Positions 26,385-34,788 of a DNA stretch of 64,000 bases are shown here, piece by piece (positions within the stretch are counted from its first letter, which is position 1; the number at the start of each line of letters is the position of its first letter). The DNA is from JAJPKK01 sp963807015 (GTDB lineage: Bacteria; Pseudomonadota; Alphaproteobacteria; Rhizobiales; Xanthobacteraceae). A program made the translations under genes and the position numbers. The DNA is taken from assembly GCA_963807015.1 (NCBI GenBank), contig CAWEAS010000005.1:24941-88940 (forward strand). Reading direction: 5' to 3'. The notes under the pieces were generated by a model. The model saw only the letters and a list, made by a program, of their open reading frames with translations, searched no databases and was not told where the DNA came from.

Positions 26385-27260
26385 GTGAAATTCATCTGGC
26401 CATGGGAGGACAGGAATCGCCGGTTCTCTTGGCTCAAGGCGAGCGCGTTCGCGCTCATGCTGTTTCCGGCGATCCGCACCGCCTATCTCGTCGCCACCGG
26501 AGAGTACGGGACAGCTGCGCCGATCGTGCTCGGCGGCCTGACCTTCTGGTCGGGCGTGTGGGCAACCGTGATCCTGCTGATGGCCTTGGCGGTCACGCCG
26601 GCAATCGTGATCTTCCGCTGGCCGGCGCTCGTCGATGTGCGGCGAATGGTTGGCGTCACCGCCCTCGTCTATACGATCGCCCACATCATCATCTACTTCG
26701 CCTTCCGGCATTGGGACTTCGCGTTCATCGTCAACGACGTCACGACGCGGCTGACGCTGATTCTGGCGACGATCTCCACCATCGGCCTCATCGTTCTCGG
26801 CGCGACGTCCGTCGATGCGGCGATCGCCTACATGGGCGCGAAGAACTGGCAGCGGCTGCACACCACCACCTACGTCATCAGCGCCCTCGCCATCCTCCAT
26901 GTCGTGCTCGCGCGCGGCACCTACACCGAGCAGTACATGCTGACCGGGCTGTTTGTCTGGCTGATGGCCTGGCGCGTGCTCGCCCGCTATCGGCTGGGCG
27001 CCAACGTCAAGGCGCTGACGTTGCTCGCGTTGGCGATGTGCCTTTTCACGGCACTGCTCGAAGCGGGCTTCCTGTGGGGACGCCGCGGTTTCAGTCCGCT
27101 GGAGACGATCGGCTACAATTTCACGTTCAAGATTTTAGAAGTCGACATCCCGCCGGCATGGCAAGTGCTGGCGTTCGGCCTTCTGGTCACGCTCTGTGCC
27201 GCCGGTCGCGAAGCTTTCCGGCACAGGACCGCGGGGCTCGAAGCCCGCCAGGCCAGCTAA
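26385..27260 (+). CDS. MsrQ/ferric-reductase-like haem membrane protein
   Basis: The product has 291 residues with about eight hydrophobic segments. The segments VRRMVGVTALVYTIAHIIIYF and NWQRLHTTTYVISALAILHVV carry the paired histidines that bind haem b in the MsrQ (YedZ) / ferric-reductase-like family. MsrQ passes electrons from quinol to the periplasmic methionine sulphoxide reductase MsrP. No msrP is next to it here, so the partner may be elsewhere or different. It is followed convergently (17 nt) by a cytochrome c' gene, which may be an alternative redox partner, though transcription is opposite. Confidence 0.75.
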   Translation: MKFIWPWEDRNRRFSWLKASAFALMLFPAIRTAYLVATGEYGTAAPIVLGGLTFWSGVWATVILLMALAVTPAIVIFRWPALVDVRRMVGVTALVYTIAHIIIYFAFRHWDFAFIVNDVTTRLTLILATISTIGLIVLGATSVDAAIAYMGAKNWQRLHTTTYVISALAILHVVLARGTYTEQYMLTGLFVWLMAWRVLARYRLGANVKALTLLALAMCLFTALLEAGFLWGRRGFSPLETIGYNFTFKILEVDIPPAWQVLAFGLLVTLCAAGREAFRHRTAGLEARQAS

Positions 27261-27277
27261 GCGATCTCAAATCGATT

Positions 27278-27889
27278 TCACTTGCGCGGCGGCGTGACCT
27301 TCGCCTGCGGGTACCAGAACGTCTGGTGGCAACTCTCGCAGACCTCTTCCATTTTGGCGCCGATCTCCAATAAGGCATCGCTGTCTTTCGCTTCACTAGC
27401 ATGCAAGGCCTCGACACCGACGGCGTGCAGCGCGGCGGCGAAAGCATCGAAGCCGGCTTGGTTTTTCTTGATGAGCGCGTTGATCTCGGGCGACTCCAAC
27501 TCGACCCCGGGCGCATCGGATGGAGTCCCGGGAGGAGCCGCTTCGCGACCGGGCATCATCAGCAGATTGCTGCCCTCGATGATGCGGACTGCGGCGCGAC
27601 GTACGTCGTGCCACTCATCATCCGTTCTCGGCAGCAAGTCGCGGATGCCTTTTTCATCCACAACGGTGCCCGCCGCGTTCCATAACACGTCAGCCGACGG
27701 ATCGATGATCGAGTCCATCAGATCTTTGATGGTGGTGTGGACCGGGCGATCTGCATCGGTTGCCCCCTGAGCGGCAGGTGACACCGGCGGCGGCGCCGTC
27801 GATCGTGTGCCGGACTCCGCGCAGAGCGCTGGAGCAATGACGAGCGCGGATGAGGCCAACAGCACGGCGGCCGCCAATTGCCTTCTCAT
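27278..27889 (-). CDS. Cytochrome c'-like protein
   Basis: The product has 203 residues with a signal peptide ending PALCA. A helical body (TIKDLMDSIIDPSADVLWN, HDVRRAAVRIIEGSNLLMMPG) ends with the haem site CESCHQTFWYP at about residue 184. The C-terminal position of CxxCH and the four-helix pattern are those of cytochrome c', which binds NO or other gases or carries electrons in the periplasm. Start ATG 27889 follows GGGAGGG; upstream codons to 28012 are rejected. The body is longer than a standard c' (about 130) because of a Pro/Gly-rich insert. Confidence 0.75.
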   Translation of the reverse strand: MRRQLAAAVLLASSALVIAPALCAESGTRSTAPPPVSPAAQGATDADRPVHTTIKDLMDSIIDPSADVLWNAAGTVVDEKGIRDLLPRTDDEWHDVRRAAVRIIEGSNLLMMPGREAAPPGTPSDAPGVELESPEINALIKKNQAGFDAFAAALHAVGVEALHASEAKDSDALLEIGAKMEEVCESCHQTFWYPQAKVTPPRK

Positions 27890-28131
27890 CAGGCCCTCCC
27901 TCACGTTGGAGACCATCTTATTTTGCAGACCATATCGTAGCAATCTGCCGACCTGTTCGAAAACGCGTTCCCAGCGTTGCGCAATCCCTCGTTTTGAGTG
28001 TGCGCGCGCCAATCCATGAACCGACCGCGGGGAAAGCGATTGACTTGCGCCACCGGGGTGACAAAGCTAGCCGCAAAGCAATCTGCACCCGCAAGAAATG
28101 CGGGGCGGCGAAATCTGGCGAGGAGGCTCGG

Positions 28132-28956
28132 ATGGAACATCGGTCGAGAGGCGCGAGATGCGCGAATGCTGCAACCGCCTTGGTGGCCGTGCTCCTGTCC
28201 GGCTTGGTTGCGGCCGCAAGTTACGCCCAATCGTATAAAGCGCCGCGCACCCCGGACGGCAAACCCAACATCAACGGCATCTGGCAGACGCTCAACTCAG
28301 CCAACTGGGATCTCCAGGAACACGCGGCAGGCCCCGGAGTGGTCGTGGCGCTCGGAGCAGTCGGTGCCGCTCCCGCGGGGCTCGGCGTCGTCGAAGGCAG
28401 CGAGATTCCCTACCTGCCGGCAGCAGCAGCGAAGAAGAAAGAGAACTTCGCGAACCGCCTGACCGCCGATCCGGAGATCAAGTGCTATCTGCCCGGCGTG
28501 CCGCGGGCGACCTACATGCCCTATCCGTTCCAAATCATTCAGACGCCGCAAGCCATCCTGATGGCCTATGAGTATGCGGGCGCCACGCGCACCATCTACA
28601 TAGATAAGGCGCCGAAGAGCCCGGCGGACAGCTGGATGGGACACTCGGTCGGCCACTGGGAGGGAGACACCCTCGTCGTCGACGTGACCGATTTGAACGA
28701 AGACACGTGGTTTGACCGGGCGGGAGATTTCCACAGCGATGCGCTGCACGTGATCGAGCGCTACACCCCGCTGAGCCCCGATGCGCTCAGCTACGAAGCC
28801 ACCATTGAGGACCCGAAGGTGTTTTCGCGGCCGTGGAAGATCAGCATGCCGCTGTACCGTCGCCTGGAAAAGAATGCGCAGCTCCTGGAATTCAAGTGCG
28901 TCGAGTTCGTGGAAGAACTCATGTACGGGCACTTGAGCAAGCAGCCGCGCAAGTGA
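28132..28956 (+). CDS. Secreted 'GIW'-family protein, copy E
   Basis: The product has 274 residues from ATG 28132, which has AGGAGG before it; signal peptide ending AASYAQ. Short subtype like copy B: KPNINGIWQTLNSANWDLQ, DPEIKCYLPGVPRATYMPYP, GHSVGHWEGDTLVVDVTDL, HVIERYTPLS, ATIEDPKVFSRPW and LLEFKCVEFVEELMYG. It lacks the long mid-section of copies A, C and D. It is followed 14 nt later by copy F, so the two are co-transcribed. Function unknown. Confidence 0.8.
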   Translation: MEHRSRGARCANAATALVAVLLSGLVAAASYAQSYKAPRTPDGKPNINGIWQTLNSANWDLQEHAAGPGVVVALGAVGAAPAGLGVVEGSEIPYLPAAAAKKKENFANRLTADPEIKCYLPGVPRATYMPYPFQIIQTPQAILMAYEYAGATRTIYIDKAPKSPADSWMGHSVGHWEGDTLVVDVTDLNEDTWFDRAGDFHSDALHVIERYTPLSPDALSYEATIEDPKVFSRPWKISMPLYRRLEKNAQLLEFKCVEFVEELMYGHLSKQPRK

Positions 28957-28970
28957 AAAGGGAGGTTCCC

Positions 28971-30026
28971 ATGAACTGTCGATGTCTCACTTCGGTGGAT
29001 ACTCTCGCGATCGCGTTTGCGACAGCACTGCTCGCCCCGGCTCCGGTCGCTGCACAGTCCCAGTCCGCGCAACCTGCGGCGACCGTTGCCGCGAAAACGT
29101 CGACCGTGCCGCGCATGCCGGACGGACGGCCCGACCTGCAGGGCGTGTGGGATTTCCGCACCATCACGCCGATGGAGCGGCCGAAGTCGCTCGGCACCAA
29201 GGCCTTCTTCACTGAAGAGGAAGCGGCGAACTTCGAAAAGGACGAGAATCACCGCCAGAACCGCGATCTGATCGATCCCGAGAAGGGCGGCCTGGACTAT
29301 CCGGCGCGCGGCGTCATTCCGTACAACGAGTTCTGGTACGACCGCGGCAACAAGATCGTCGGGACGCGGCGCACGTCGCTGATCGTCGATCCGCCTGACG
29401 GTCGCTTCCCCGCTTTGACGGCCGAGGGACAGAAGCGCGCGGCGCAGCGCGCCGAATGGGCGCGCGCGAACCAGCTCGGGCGTTCGCCCGCTGATTCATA
29501 CGAAGACCGCACGCTGTCGGAGCGGTGCCTCATGGGGCTCAACGCCGGGCCGCCGATGCACCCGGGGCCTTACAATAATAATTTCCAGATGTTCCAGACA
29601 CCGGACTACGTCGGGATCCAGACCGAAATGATCCACGACGCCCGCATCGTTCCCCTGGATGGGCGGCCCCACATCAGCATCCGCCAGTGGAAGGGCGACT
29701 CGCGCGGCCACTGGGAGGGCGACACGCTCGTTGTCGACACCACCAATCTCAAGCGCGAGACGAGCTTCCCCGGATCGAGCGCCCACACCCACGTGATCGA
29801 GCGCTTCACGCGCACCGACGACAAAACGCTGCTCTATGAATTCACGGTCGACGATCCGACGATGTGGACGCGGCCATGGACAGCAGCGATCCCGATGACG
29901 AAGATCGACGAGCCGATCTACGAGTTCGCGTGTCACGAGGGCAATCACGCCCTCCTCGGTATCCTTGCCGGCGCACGCGTCCAGGAAAAGGCAGAAGAAG
30001 AGCGCGCGAAGAAGGGCGCAAAGTAA
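28971..30026 (+). CDS. Secreted 'GIW'-family protein, copy F
   Basis: The product has 351 residues with start ATG 28971 after AAGGGAGG; signal peptide ending PVAAQ. A divergent member: RMPDGRPDLQGVWDFRT, RRTSLIVDPPDGRFPA, SERCLMGLNAGPP, GDSRGHWEGDTLVVDTTNL, HVIERFTRTD, FTVDDPTMWTRPW and YEFACHEGNHALLG. The PDG(R/K)PDLxG(I/V)W start is its most general family form. The C-terminus is Lys/Glu-rich (AEEERAKKGAK). Confidence 0.8.
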   Translation: MNCRCLTSVDTLAIAFATALLAPAPVAAQSQSAQPAATVAAKTSTVPRMPDGRPDLQGVWDFRTITPMERPKSLGTKAFFTEEEAANFEKDENHRQNRDLIDPEKGGLDYPARGVIPYNEFWYDRGNKIVGTRRTSLIVDPPDGRFPALTAEGQKRAAQRAEWARANQLGRSPADSYEDRTLSERCLMGLNAGPPMHPGPYNNNFQMFQTPDYVGIQTEMIHDARIVPLDGRPHISIRQWKGDSRGHWEGDTLVVDTTNLKRETSFPGSSAHTHVIERFTRTDDKTLLYEFTVDDPTMWTRPWTAAIPMTKIDEPIYEFACHEGNHALLGILAGARVQEKAEEERAKKGAK

Positions 30027-30107
30027 GCCGCGCACGTGCCGTTCACCGCTTCGGACTTGGTGCTCGAACTTAGCGCCTCGAACTTGGCGCACGGAGCCGG
30101 CGTCTCG

Positions 30108-30150
30108 CGGCTGCTTTAGCAGCCGTCGCGCAAAGCTCTTGAGCTTTGCG
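30108..30150. repeat. Two adjacent hairpins
   Basis: CGGCTGC-TTTA-GCAGCCG (30108-30125) is followed at once by CGCAAAGCTC-TT-GAGCTTTGCG (30129-30150). They lie between the stop of copy F and the next small gene. Neither is followed by a T-run, so they may act as weak terminators or RNA-stabilising structures. Confidence 0.45.
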
Positions 30151-30175
30151 TCGGGATTCCATCAACTTCGTTTCG

Positions 30176-30394
30176 ATGGATGCTCTCACTCTGTTCGGCC
30201 TCTTCGCCGTCTCGGCGATGCTCGTCTGCTACGCACTCGAGGATCGCAGCCCCTGGTTCGTGCTGGCGTTTGCGGCGGCGTGCGCACTCGGCTCAGCCTA
30301 CGGCTTCCTGCAAGGCGCCTGGCCGTTCGGCCTCGTCGAAGCGGTGTGGACGATGGTAGCGCTGCGCCGCTGGCTCAAAGTGCGGCATTGGTGA
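30176..30394 (+). CDS. Small conserved membrane protein
   Basis: The product has 72 residues: MDALTLFGLFAVSAMLVCYA (helix 1), EDRSPW, then FVLAFAAACALGSAYGFLQG (helix 2) and WPFGLVEAVWTMVALRRW. Similar short proteins are common in Bradyrhizobium relatives without assigned role. The ATG at 30176 is used because it sits right at the first helix; the ribosome site is weak. Confidence 0.65.
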   Translation: MDALTLFGLFAVSAMLVCYALEDRSPWFVLAFAAACALGSAYGFLQGAWPFGLVEAVWTMVALRRWLKVRHW

Positions 30395-30518
30395 AACGCG
30401 AGGTGTTCCCCGCCCCGATACCGATGCAACCCGCCGCGCGATTTGTCGGCATGGTTAACGGTTATGTAACTGCAACGACGCACAATCCCGCGGTGTTCAG
30501 TAGTCGAGGGGTTGTACA

Positions 30519-30698
30519 ATGAAACACATCAGTATCGTGGTCCTGTCGTTGCTTCTGCCGGCAAGCGCGGCGCTTGCTGCCGATATGCCCATGAAGGAAC
30601 CGCCGCCGCCGGTGCCGATCATGGGCAAGGCTCCGATCGGAAAAGCGCCGATTGGCAAATCACCGGTCGGCAAATACCCAATCGCGGTGCGCGGGTAA
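30519..30698 (+). CDS. Tiny exported protein with GKxPx repeats
   Basis: A 59-residue frame, with GAGGGG before the ATG. Signal peptide MKHISIVVLSLLLPASA ending LAA. The mature peptide of about 37 residues is Pro- and Lys-rich and has four consecutive pentapeptide units of form MGKAP-IGKAP-IGKSP-VGKYP, then IAVRG. It is basic and probably unstructured. Similar to small cell-envelope peptides, but no family is known to me. Confidence 0.6.
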   Translation: MKHISIVVLSLLLPASAALAADMPMKEPPPPVPIMGKAPIGKAPIGKSPVGKYPIAVRG

Positions 30699-30829
30699 TC
30701 TTTGAAGATCGGCGGGACGGAGAAGCCCTGAGGCTCGGCCTCGTCGGGTCTCCGTCACCGTCGGTTCAGTTCAAGTCCGATCCTACGATTCCGTTCGCAC
30801 AATGATGGGTAGACAGCATCGCTCGCGGC

Positions 30830-31576
30830 TCAGAGTTTCGAGCCGCCGTCGACGGCGATGGTCTCTCCGGTGATCCACCGGGCGTCGTCCGAAACCAGGA
30901 ACGCGACGACAGAGGCGACATCGTCCGGCTGGCCGATCCGCTTCAGCGTCTGCATTGCCATGATGACCTCACGGCCTTCGTCGGTCTTGGTGAAATTCGA
31001 CATGTCGGTGTCGATCACGCCCGGCGCGACGGCGTTGACGCGAATGCCGCGCGCCCCAAGCGCGACGGCGAAATACTTCACCAGCGTGTTGATCGCGCCC
31101 TTGGTGCTGGCATAGGCCGACAGCGCGCCGACGGCGGTGCGCGCGCCGAGCGATGACAGGAACACGATATTGCCGCCCTCGCCGAGCATCGGCAGCAGCT
31201 GCTGCACCAGGAAGTATGGCGCGCGCACGTTGACCGCGAAGAGATTGTCGAAGTCGTTGACCGTCATCTCCTCGATCGGGGCCGCTTTCGAGATGCCGGC
31301 GTTCGACACCAGGATGTCGAGCCGGCCGCCGGCGAGATTGCGGACCTGCTCCGCGAGCTTGTGAGCGCCGTCGGGCGTGGCGAGATCGGCGGCGACCGCA
31401 TCGGCGCGGATGCCCATGGCACGGATCTGATCGACCACCGCCTTCGCCTCATCGGCATTGCGGCCGTAGTGCACGATCACGCGTGCGCCGGCGTCAGCGA
31501 GCGCGAGCGCCGTGGCGCGGCCCATGCCGCGGGAGGCGCCGGTGACGAGAGCGATCTTGTTGGCAAGGCTGGACAT
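30830..31576 (-). CDS. SDR-family oxidoreductase (3-oxoacyl-ACP reductase-like)
   Basis: The product has 248 residues, a normal SDR length. It has the NAD(P)-binding TGASRGMG near the N-terminus, the NAG motif (SNAGIS) and the catalytic YASTK with Ser at LSSLG. The C-terminus (GETIAVDGGSKL) is the usual end of FabG-like SDRs. The start ATG 31576 has AAGGAG before it. It is transcribed divergently from a LysR-type gene 130 nt away, which probably regulates it. Confidence 0.88.
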   Translation of the reverse strand: MSSLANKIALVTGASRGMGRATALALADAGARVIVHYGRNADEAKAVVDQIRAMGIRADAVAADLATPDGAHKLAEQVRNLAGGRLDILVSNAGISKAAPIEEMTVNDFDNLFAVNVRAPYFLVQQLLPMLGEGGNIVFLSSLGARTAVGALSAYASTKGAINTLVKYFAVALGARGIRVNAVAPGVIDTDMSNFTKTDEGREVIMAMQTLKRIGQPDDVASVVAFLVSDDARWITGETIAVDGGSKL

Positions 31577-31654
31577 GATGGCGTTCTCCTTTGCGAGACC
31601 AAGGCGAAGCCGTAAGGCATCGCCTTGCGGCATAAGGTGATCGCCGGTTGGCCT

Positions 31655-31679
31655 TTGAACAAAGACTTTGTATGGTCAA
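31655..31679. promoter_or_regulatory. Inverted repeat, candidate LysR operator
   Basis: The 130-nt divergent gap between the SDR and LysR genes contains ACAAAG-A-CTTTGT (31659-31671) flanked by TTGA and TCAA. LysR-type regulators bind T-N11-A dyads in such gaps, so this is the best operator candidate. Confidence 0.45.
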
Positions 31680-31706
31680 GCCATGCTTCAAAGGCATGAG
31701 CGTGCG

Positions 31707-32630
31707 ATGGAGCTTCGTCACCTGCGCTATTTCGTTGCGGTCGCCGAGGAGGGCAGCCTCACCACGGCCGCGGAACGGCGCCTGCACACGGCGCAGCCGT
31801 CATTGAGCCGGCAGATCCGCGATCTCGAACTCGAAGTCGGGGTGCAGTTGCTGGAGCGCGGCGCGCGCGGCGTCGCGCTGACGCCGGCGGGGCGCGTGTT
31901 TCTCGATCATGCGCGGCTCGCACTGCTGCAGGTCGAGACGGCCGGTGAGGCAGCCCGCCGCGCAGCGCAGCCGGAAAAGGCCGCGTTCGTGGTCGGATTC
32001 TTGACCGGGCACGAGGTGGTGTGGCTGCCGGAAGTGCTGCGCATCCTGCGTGCCGAAGACCCGAGCGTGGAGATCACGCTCTCGAGCCAATCGTCGCCCG
32101 AGCTTGCCGGCGCGCTGATGCGCGGCAAGGTCGACGTCGCGTTTCTCCGCCGCGAGGCGCAGGCGCCCGGCCTCGCCTTCAAGTTTCTGACCAAGGAGCC
32201 GCTCGTCGCCGTGCTGCCGGTTGGCCACCGCTTTGCTGCGCGCAAGACGATCCGGCCCCAGGATATCGTCGGGGAGACCTACATCACGCCGACCCGCGCG
32301 GCACCCGCGCTGAAGGCGGTGATCGATGCTTACGCGACAAAGTCCGGCATTACGCTCGCGTCCGCCTACGACGCCGAGAATCTATCCTCGGCCATGTCCC
32401 TCGTCGCATCGACCGGCGGCGTCACGCTGCTGCCGCTTTACGCGAAGAACTTGCTGTCGCCGACGGTCGTCATCCGCCCCCTGCAAGGCGATGCGCCCAC
32501 TATCGACCTCGTGATGGGTTACAGCCGGGCGAACACCTCGCCGTTGCTCAAGCGATTTCTGTCGCACGCGGACGAGTTGGTGGCGCGCGTTTTGGAACAA
32601 GACAGCAGGGAAATTCGAGCTACGAAATGA
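31707..32630 (+). CDS. LysR-family transcriptional regulator
   Basis: The product has 307 residues. An N-terminal winged helix-turn-helix (MELRHLRYFVAVAEEGSLTT, AAERRLHTAQPSLSRQIRDLE) is followed by the linker helix and a two-lobe effector domain (VVGFLTGHEVVWLPEVL, GVTLLPLYAKN). Start ATG 31707 is the family's standard MELRHLRYF. It probably controls the divergent SDR gene in response to an unknown small molecule. Confidence 0.92.
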   Translation: MELRHLRYFVAVAEEGSLTTAAERRLHTAQPSLSRQIRDLELEVGVQLLERGARGVALTPAGRVFLDHARLALLQVETAGEAARRAAQPEKAAFVVGFLTGHEVVWLPEVLRILRAEDPSVEITLSSQSSPELAGALMRGKVDVAFLRREAQAPGLAFKFLTKEPLVAVLPVGHRFAARKTIRPQDIVGETYITPTRAAPALKAVIDAYATKSGITLASAYDAENLSSAMSLVASTGGVTLLPLYAKNLLSPTVVIRPLQGDAPTIDLVMGYSRANTSPLLKRFLSHADELVARVLEQDSREIRATK

Positions 32631-32683
32631 ACGGCGGAGCGATAAATCCGATTCCGATGTGAGCTGTGGCCCGCACAAAAATC

Positions 32684-32772
32684 GTAGCCCGCATGAGCGA
32701 AGCGACATGCGGGGAGGGCCGTCCGACAAGTTCAATGCTGCTCCCGGATGTCGCTACGCTCATCCGGGCTAC
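32684..32772. repeat. REP family B, copy 1
   Basis: Long imperfect inverted repeat: GTAGCCCGCATGAGCGAAGCGACATGCGGG on the left and CCCGGATGTCGCTACGCTCATCCGGGCTAC on the right. The second copy is at 57196-57281. It is an intergenic dispersed repeat with no coding content. Confidence 0.8.
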
Positions 32773-32802
32773 GGTCTTGGAGGAATTTTGAGGAGTTAAG
32801 GT

Positions 32803-33426
32803 ATGCCCGCAAGCGATCCGCCTGACGATCCGCGTCTCTATCTCCCGCACATTGTCCGCAATCGTGACCCGATATTCGAGGTGCTGCGACGCGTATTGCC
32901 GGCTCGAGGGCTTGTCCTCGAACTCGCGAGCGGCAGCGGCGAGCAGGCCGTGTATTTCGCGCAGCGTTTGCCGGCGCTGCGCTGGCAGCCGAGCGATATC
33001 GAGCCGCGTTCGCTCGCGAGCATCGCCGCGCATCAAGCTGACGCCAACCTCGCCAATCTGCTGCCGCCGCTTCTCCTCGATGCCACCGCGGAGCCGTGGC
33101 CGGTCGAGCGCGCCGATGCGCTCGTCTGCATCAACATGATCCACATCGCGCCGTGGCGCGTCAGCGAAGGTTTGATGGCGGGCGCGCGCCGCACGCTCGC
33201 GCCGGGCGGCGTCATCTATCTCTACGGCCCGTACAAGATCGATGGCCGTCACACCGCGCCGAGCAACGCGGAGTTCGACCAGTCGCTGCGCGCACGCAAC
33301 CCCGAATGGGGCATCCGTGATCTCGCCGACGTCACCGATCTTGCAGCGCGTCACGGCTTTGCGCTGGCCGAGACCGTGCCGATGCCGGCGAACAACCTGA
33401 GCGTCGTTTTCCGATCGGGCGCGTAA
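32803..33426 (+). CDS. DUF938 SAM-dependent methyltransferase-like protein
   Basis: The product has 207 residues. The SAM-binding glycine loop is LVLELASGSGEQAVYFA. Other landmarks are WQPSDIEPRS, VCINMIHIAPW, GGVIYLYGPYK and the closing NNLSVVFR. This is the DUF938 layout; substrate unknown. The ATG follows GAGGAGTTAAGGT. It is plus strand between a REP element and a dihaem cytochrome gene. Confidence 0.85.
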   Translation: MPASDPPDDPRLYLPHIVRNRDPIFEVLRRVLPARGLVLELASGSGEQAVYFAQRLPALRWQPSDIEPRSLASIAAHQADANLANLLPPLLLDATAEPWPVERADALVCINMIHIAPWRVSEGLMAGARRTLAPGGVIYLYGPYKIDGRHTAPSNAEFDQSLRARNPEWGIRDLADVTDLAARHGFALAETVPMPANNLSVVFRSGA

Positions 33427-33611
33427 TCGTTGCCGCCAAACCCGTAAACGCCACCGCTTGCCCCGCTAGTGACGGACGCAACCTGGGGCGGCGCAAAATG
33501 AAAACCCCGCCCCCGAGGGCTTGCGCCGCAAGCCCCGCTGCGGCATGTCTTAGGCAGGTTCCGGCGCGTTCATCGCATGGGGCCGCACACAACCTGGCCC
33601 AGGGGGGAAGC

Positions 33612-34178
33612 ATGATCGGAAACAATCACTTTTGGAGTGTTTTTGGCGCTGTGGTGATCTCGGCCGCGCTCGTCGCGCCGATGGATGCCGCCGAGAACAT
33701 CGAAGCCAAAGTGCAAGTGTGCACCGCCTGCCACGGCACCAACGGCGAGCCCGTCAATGCGACGACACCGATCATCTGGGGTCAGCAGGAATATTTCATC
33801 GTCAAGCAACTGCACGATTACCGCGCCGGCGATCGCGAAAATCCGATCATGGTGACGTTCGCCAAGGGGCTGACCCAGGCGGACCTGCGCCCCGTCGCGC
33901 AATATTTCTCGAAAAAGACCTGGCCGGCGCGGACGACGCCCGTGGCCGCCGTTCCCGAGCCGCCCGGAATGGCGCGCTGCCAGATCTGTCACCAGCCGAA
34001 GTTCGTCGGCGGCCTGCCGGCGCCGCGGCTCGCCGGCCAGAGCTACGAATATCTTGTCGACGCGATGAAGAACTTCGCTGACGGCGATCGCACCAACAAC
34101 GCCGACATGGTGAAGATGATGCAGGAGCTTTCACCCGCCCAGCGGGAGGCCATCGCGCGCTATCTGGCTTCGCTCTGA
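33612..34178 (+). CDS. Dihaem c-type cytochrome (c4-like)
   Basis: The product has 188 residues with a signal peptide (VVISAALVAPMDA). Two haem motifs occur: CTACHGTNG early and CQICHQPKF in the second half, each followed by a similar fold. A cytochrome c4-type periplasmic electron carrier. Start ATG 33612 follows AGGGGGGAAG; the frame upstream to 33498 is not used. Confidence 0.88.
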   Translation: MIGNNHFWSVFGAVVISAALVAPMDAAENIEAKVQVCTACHGTNGEPVNATTPIIWGQQEYFIVKQLHDYRAGDRENPIMVTFAKGLTQADLRPVAQYFSKKTWPARTTPVAAVPEPPGMARCQICHQPKFVGGLPAPRLAGQSYEYLVDAMKNFADGDRTNNADMVKMMQELSPAQREAIARYLASL

Positions 34179-34328
34179 TGGAGGCAACTGCGCGCTCGTC
34201 GAGCGCGAATTGAAATCAGACGGGCCGCAGCGCCGCCTGCGCCCCGTGTCCGCCTTCGTCGCACCCGCGATTGCGCTGGCATTCGCAGGCAACCGCGCCA
34301 AAATGGCGACGAGCTACGGAGGCGGCAC

Positions 34329-34694
34329 ATGGCCAATGTGTTCTCGGTCGACGATTTGGGGTGGAAGGACTTGCGCGGCCTGCCGGGCGCCCGCGGCTTT
34401 GAGTTCAAGGCGCTGACCGACGACGCCTACACCAAGGCCTATAGTTGCGAGCTTGTTCGGCTCGAGCCCGGCGATCATTCCGTTCCTCACATCGAGCCCT
34501 GGAGCCATCTCCTGTATTTTTTGAGCGGCACCGGCGACATCATCATCGACGGCAGCACGTCGCCGGTGCGAACAGGCACAGTGTGCCAGGTCCGTGCGGG
34601 AGAGAAGCATTCGCTGCGGAATCTCGGCGCGGACGACATGGTCATTTTGACGATCTACGATCCGCCGCGCGCCAGGCCGAAAGATCGGTCCTGA
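34329..34694 (+). CDS. Cupin-domain protein
   Basis: The product has 121 residues with a single cupin barrel: LVRLEPGDHSVPHIEPWSHLLYFLSGTG, then TVCQVRAGEKHSLRNLG. The histidines in HSVPH, WSH and KHSL are typical metal ligands. Small cupins bind or transform aromatic or organic acids; the next gene is an HpaB-type monooxygenase 94 nt on, so it may belong to the same route. Confidence 0.82.
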   Translation: MANVFSVDDLGWKDLRGLPGARGFEFKALTDDAYTKAYSCELVRLEPGDHSVPHIEPWSHLLYFLSGTGDIIIDGSTSPVRTGTVCQVRAGEKHSLRNLGADDMVILTIYDPPRARPKDRS

Positions 34695-34788
34695 GCCTCC
34701 GCTCGGCGCCGGGACCTTTGGCGGCGCTTTTTTGGTGCGCGGACCGGCTTCGGCGCTGAAACATTGCGCGTGCCTGGAGGGAAGGCGC

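Noticed and set aside
25814..27373. 519-residue plus-strand frame
   Set aside because: Out of frame with the MsrQ-like gene and composed of Arg-rich sequence; no family features.
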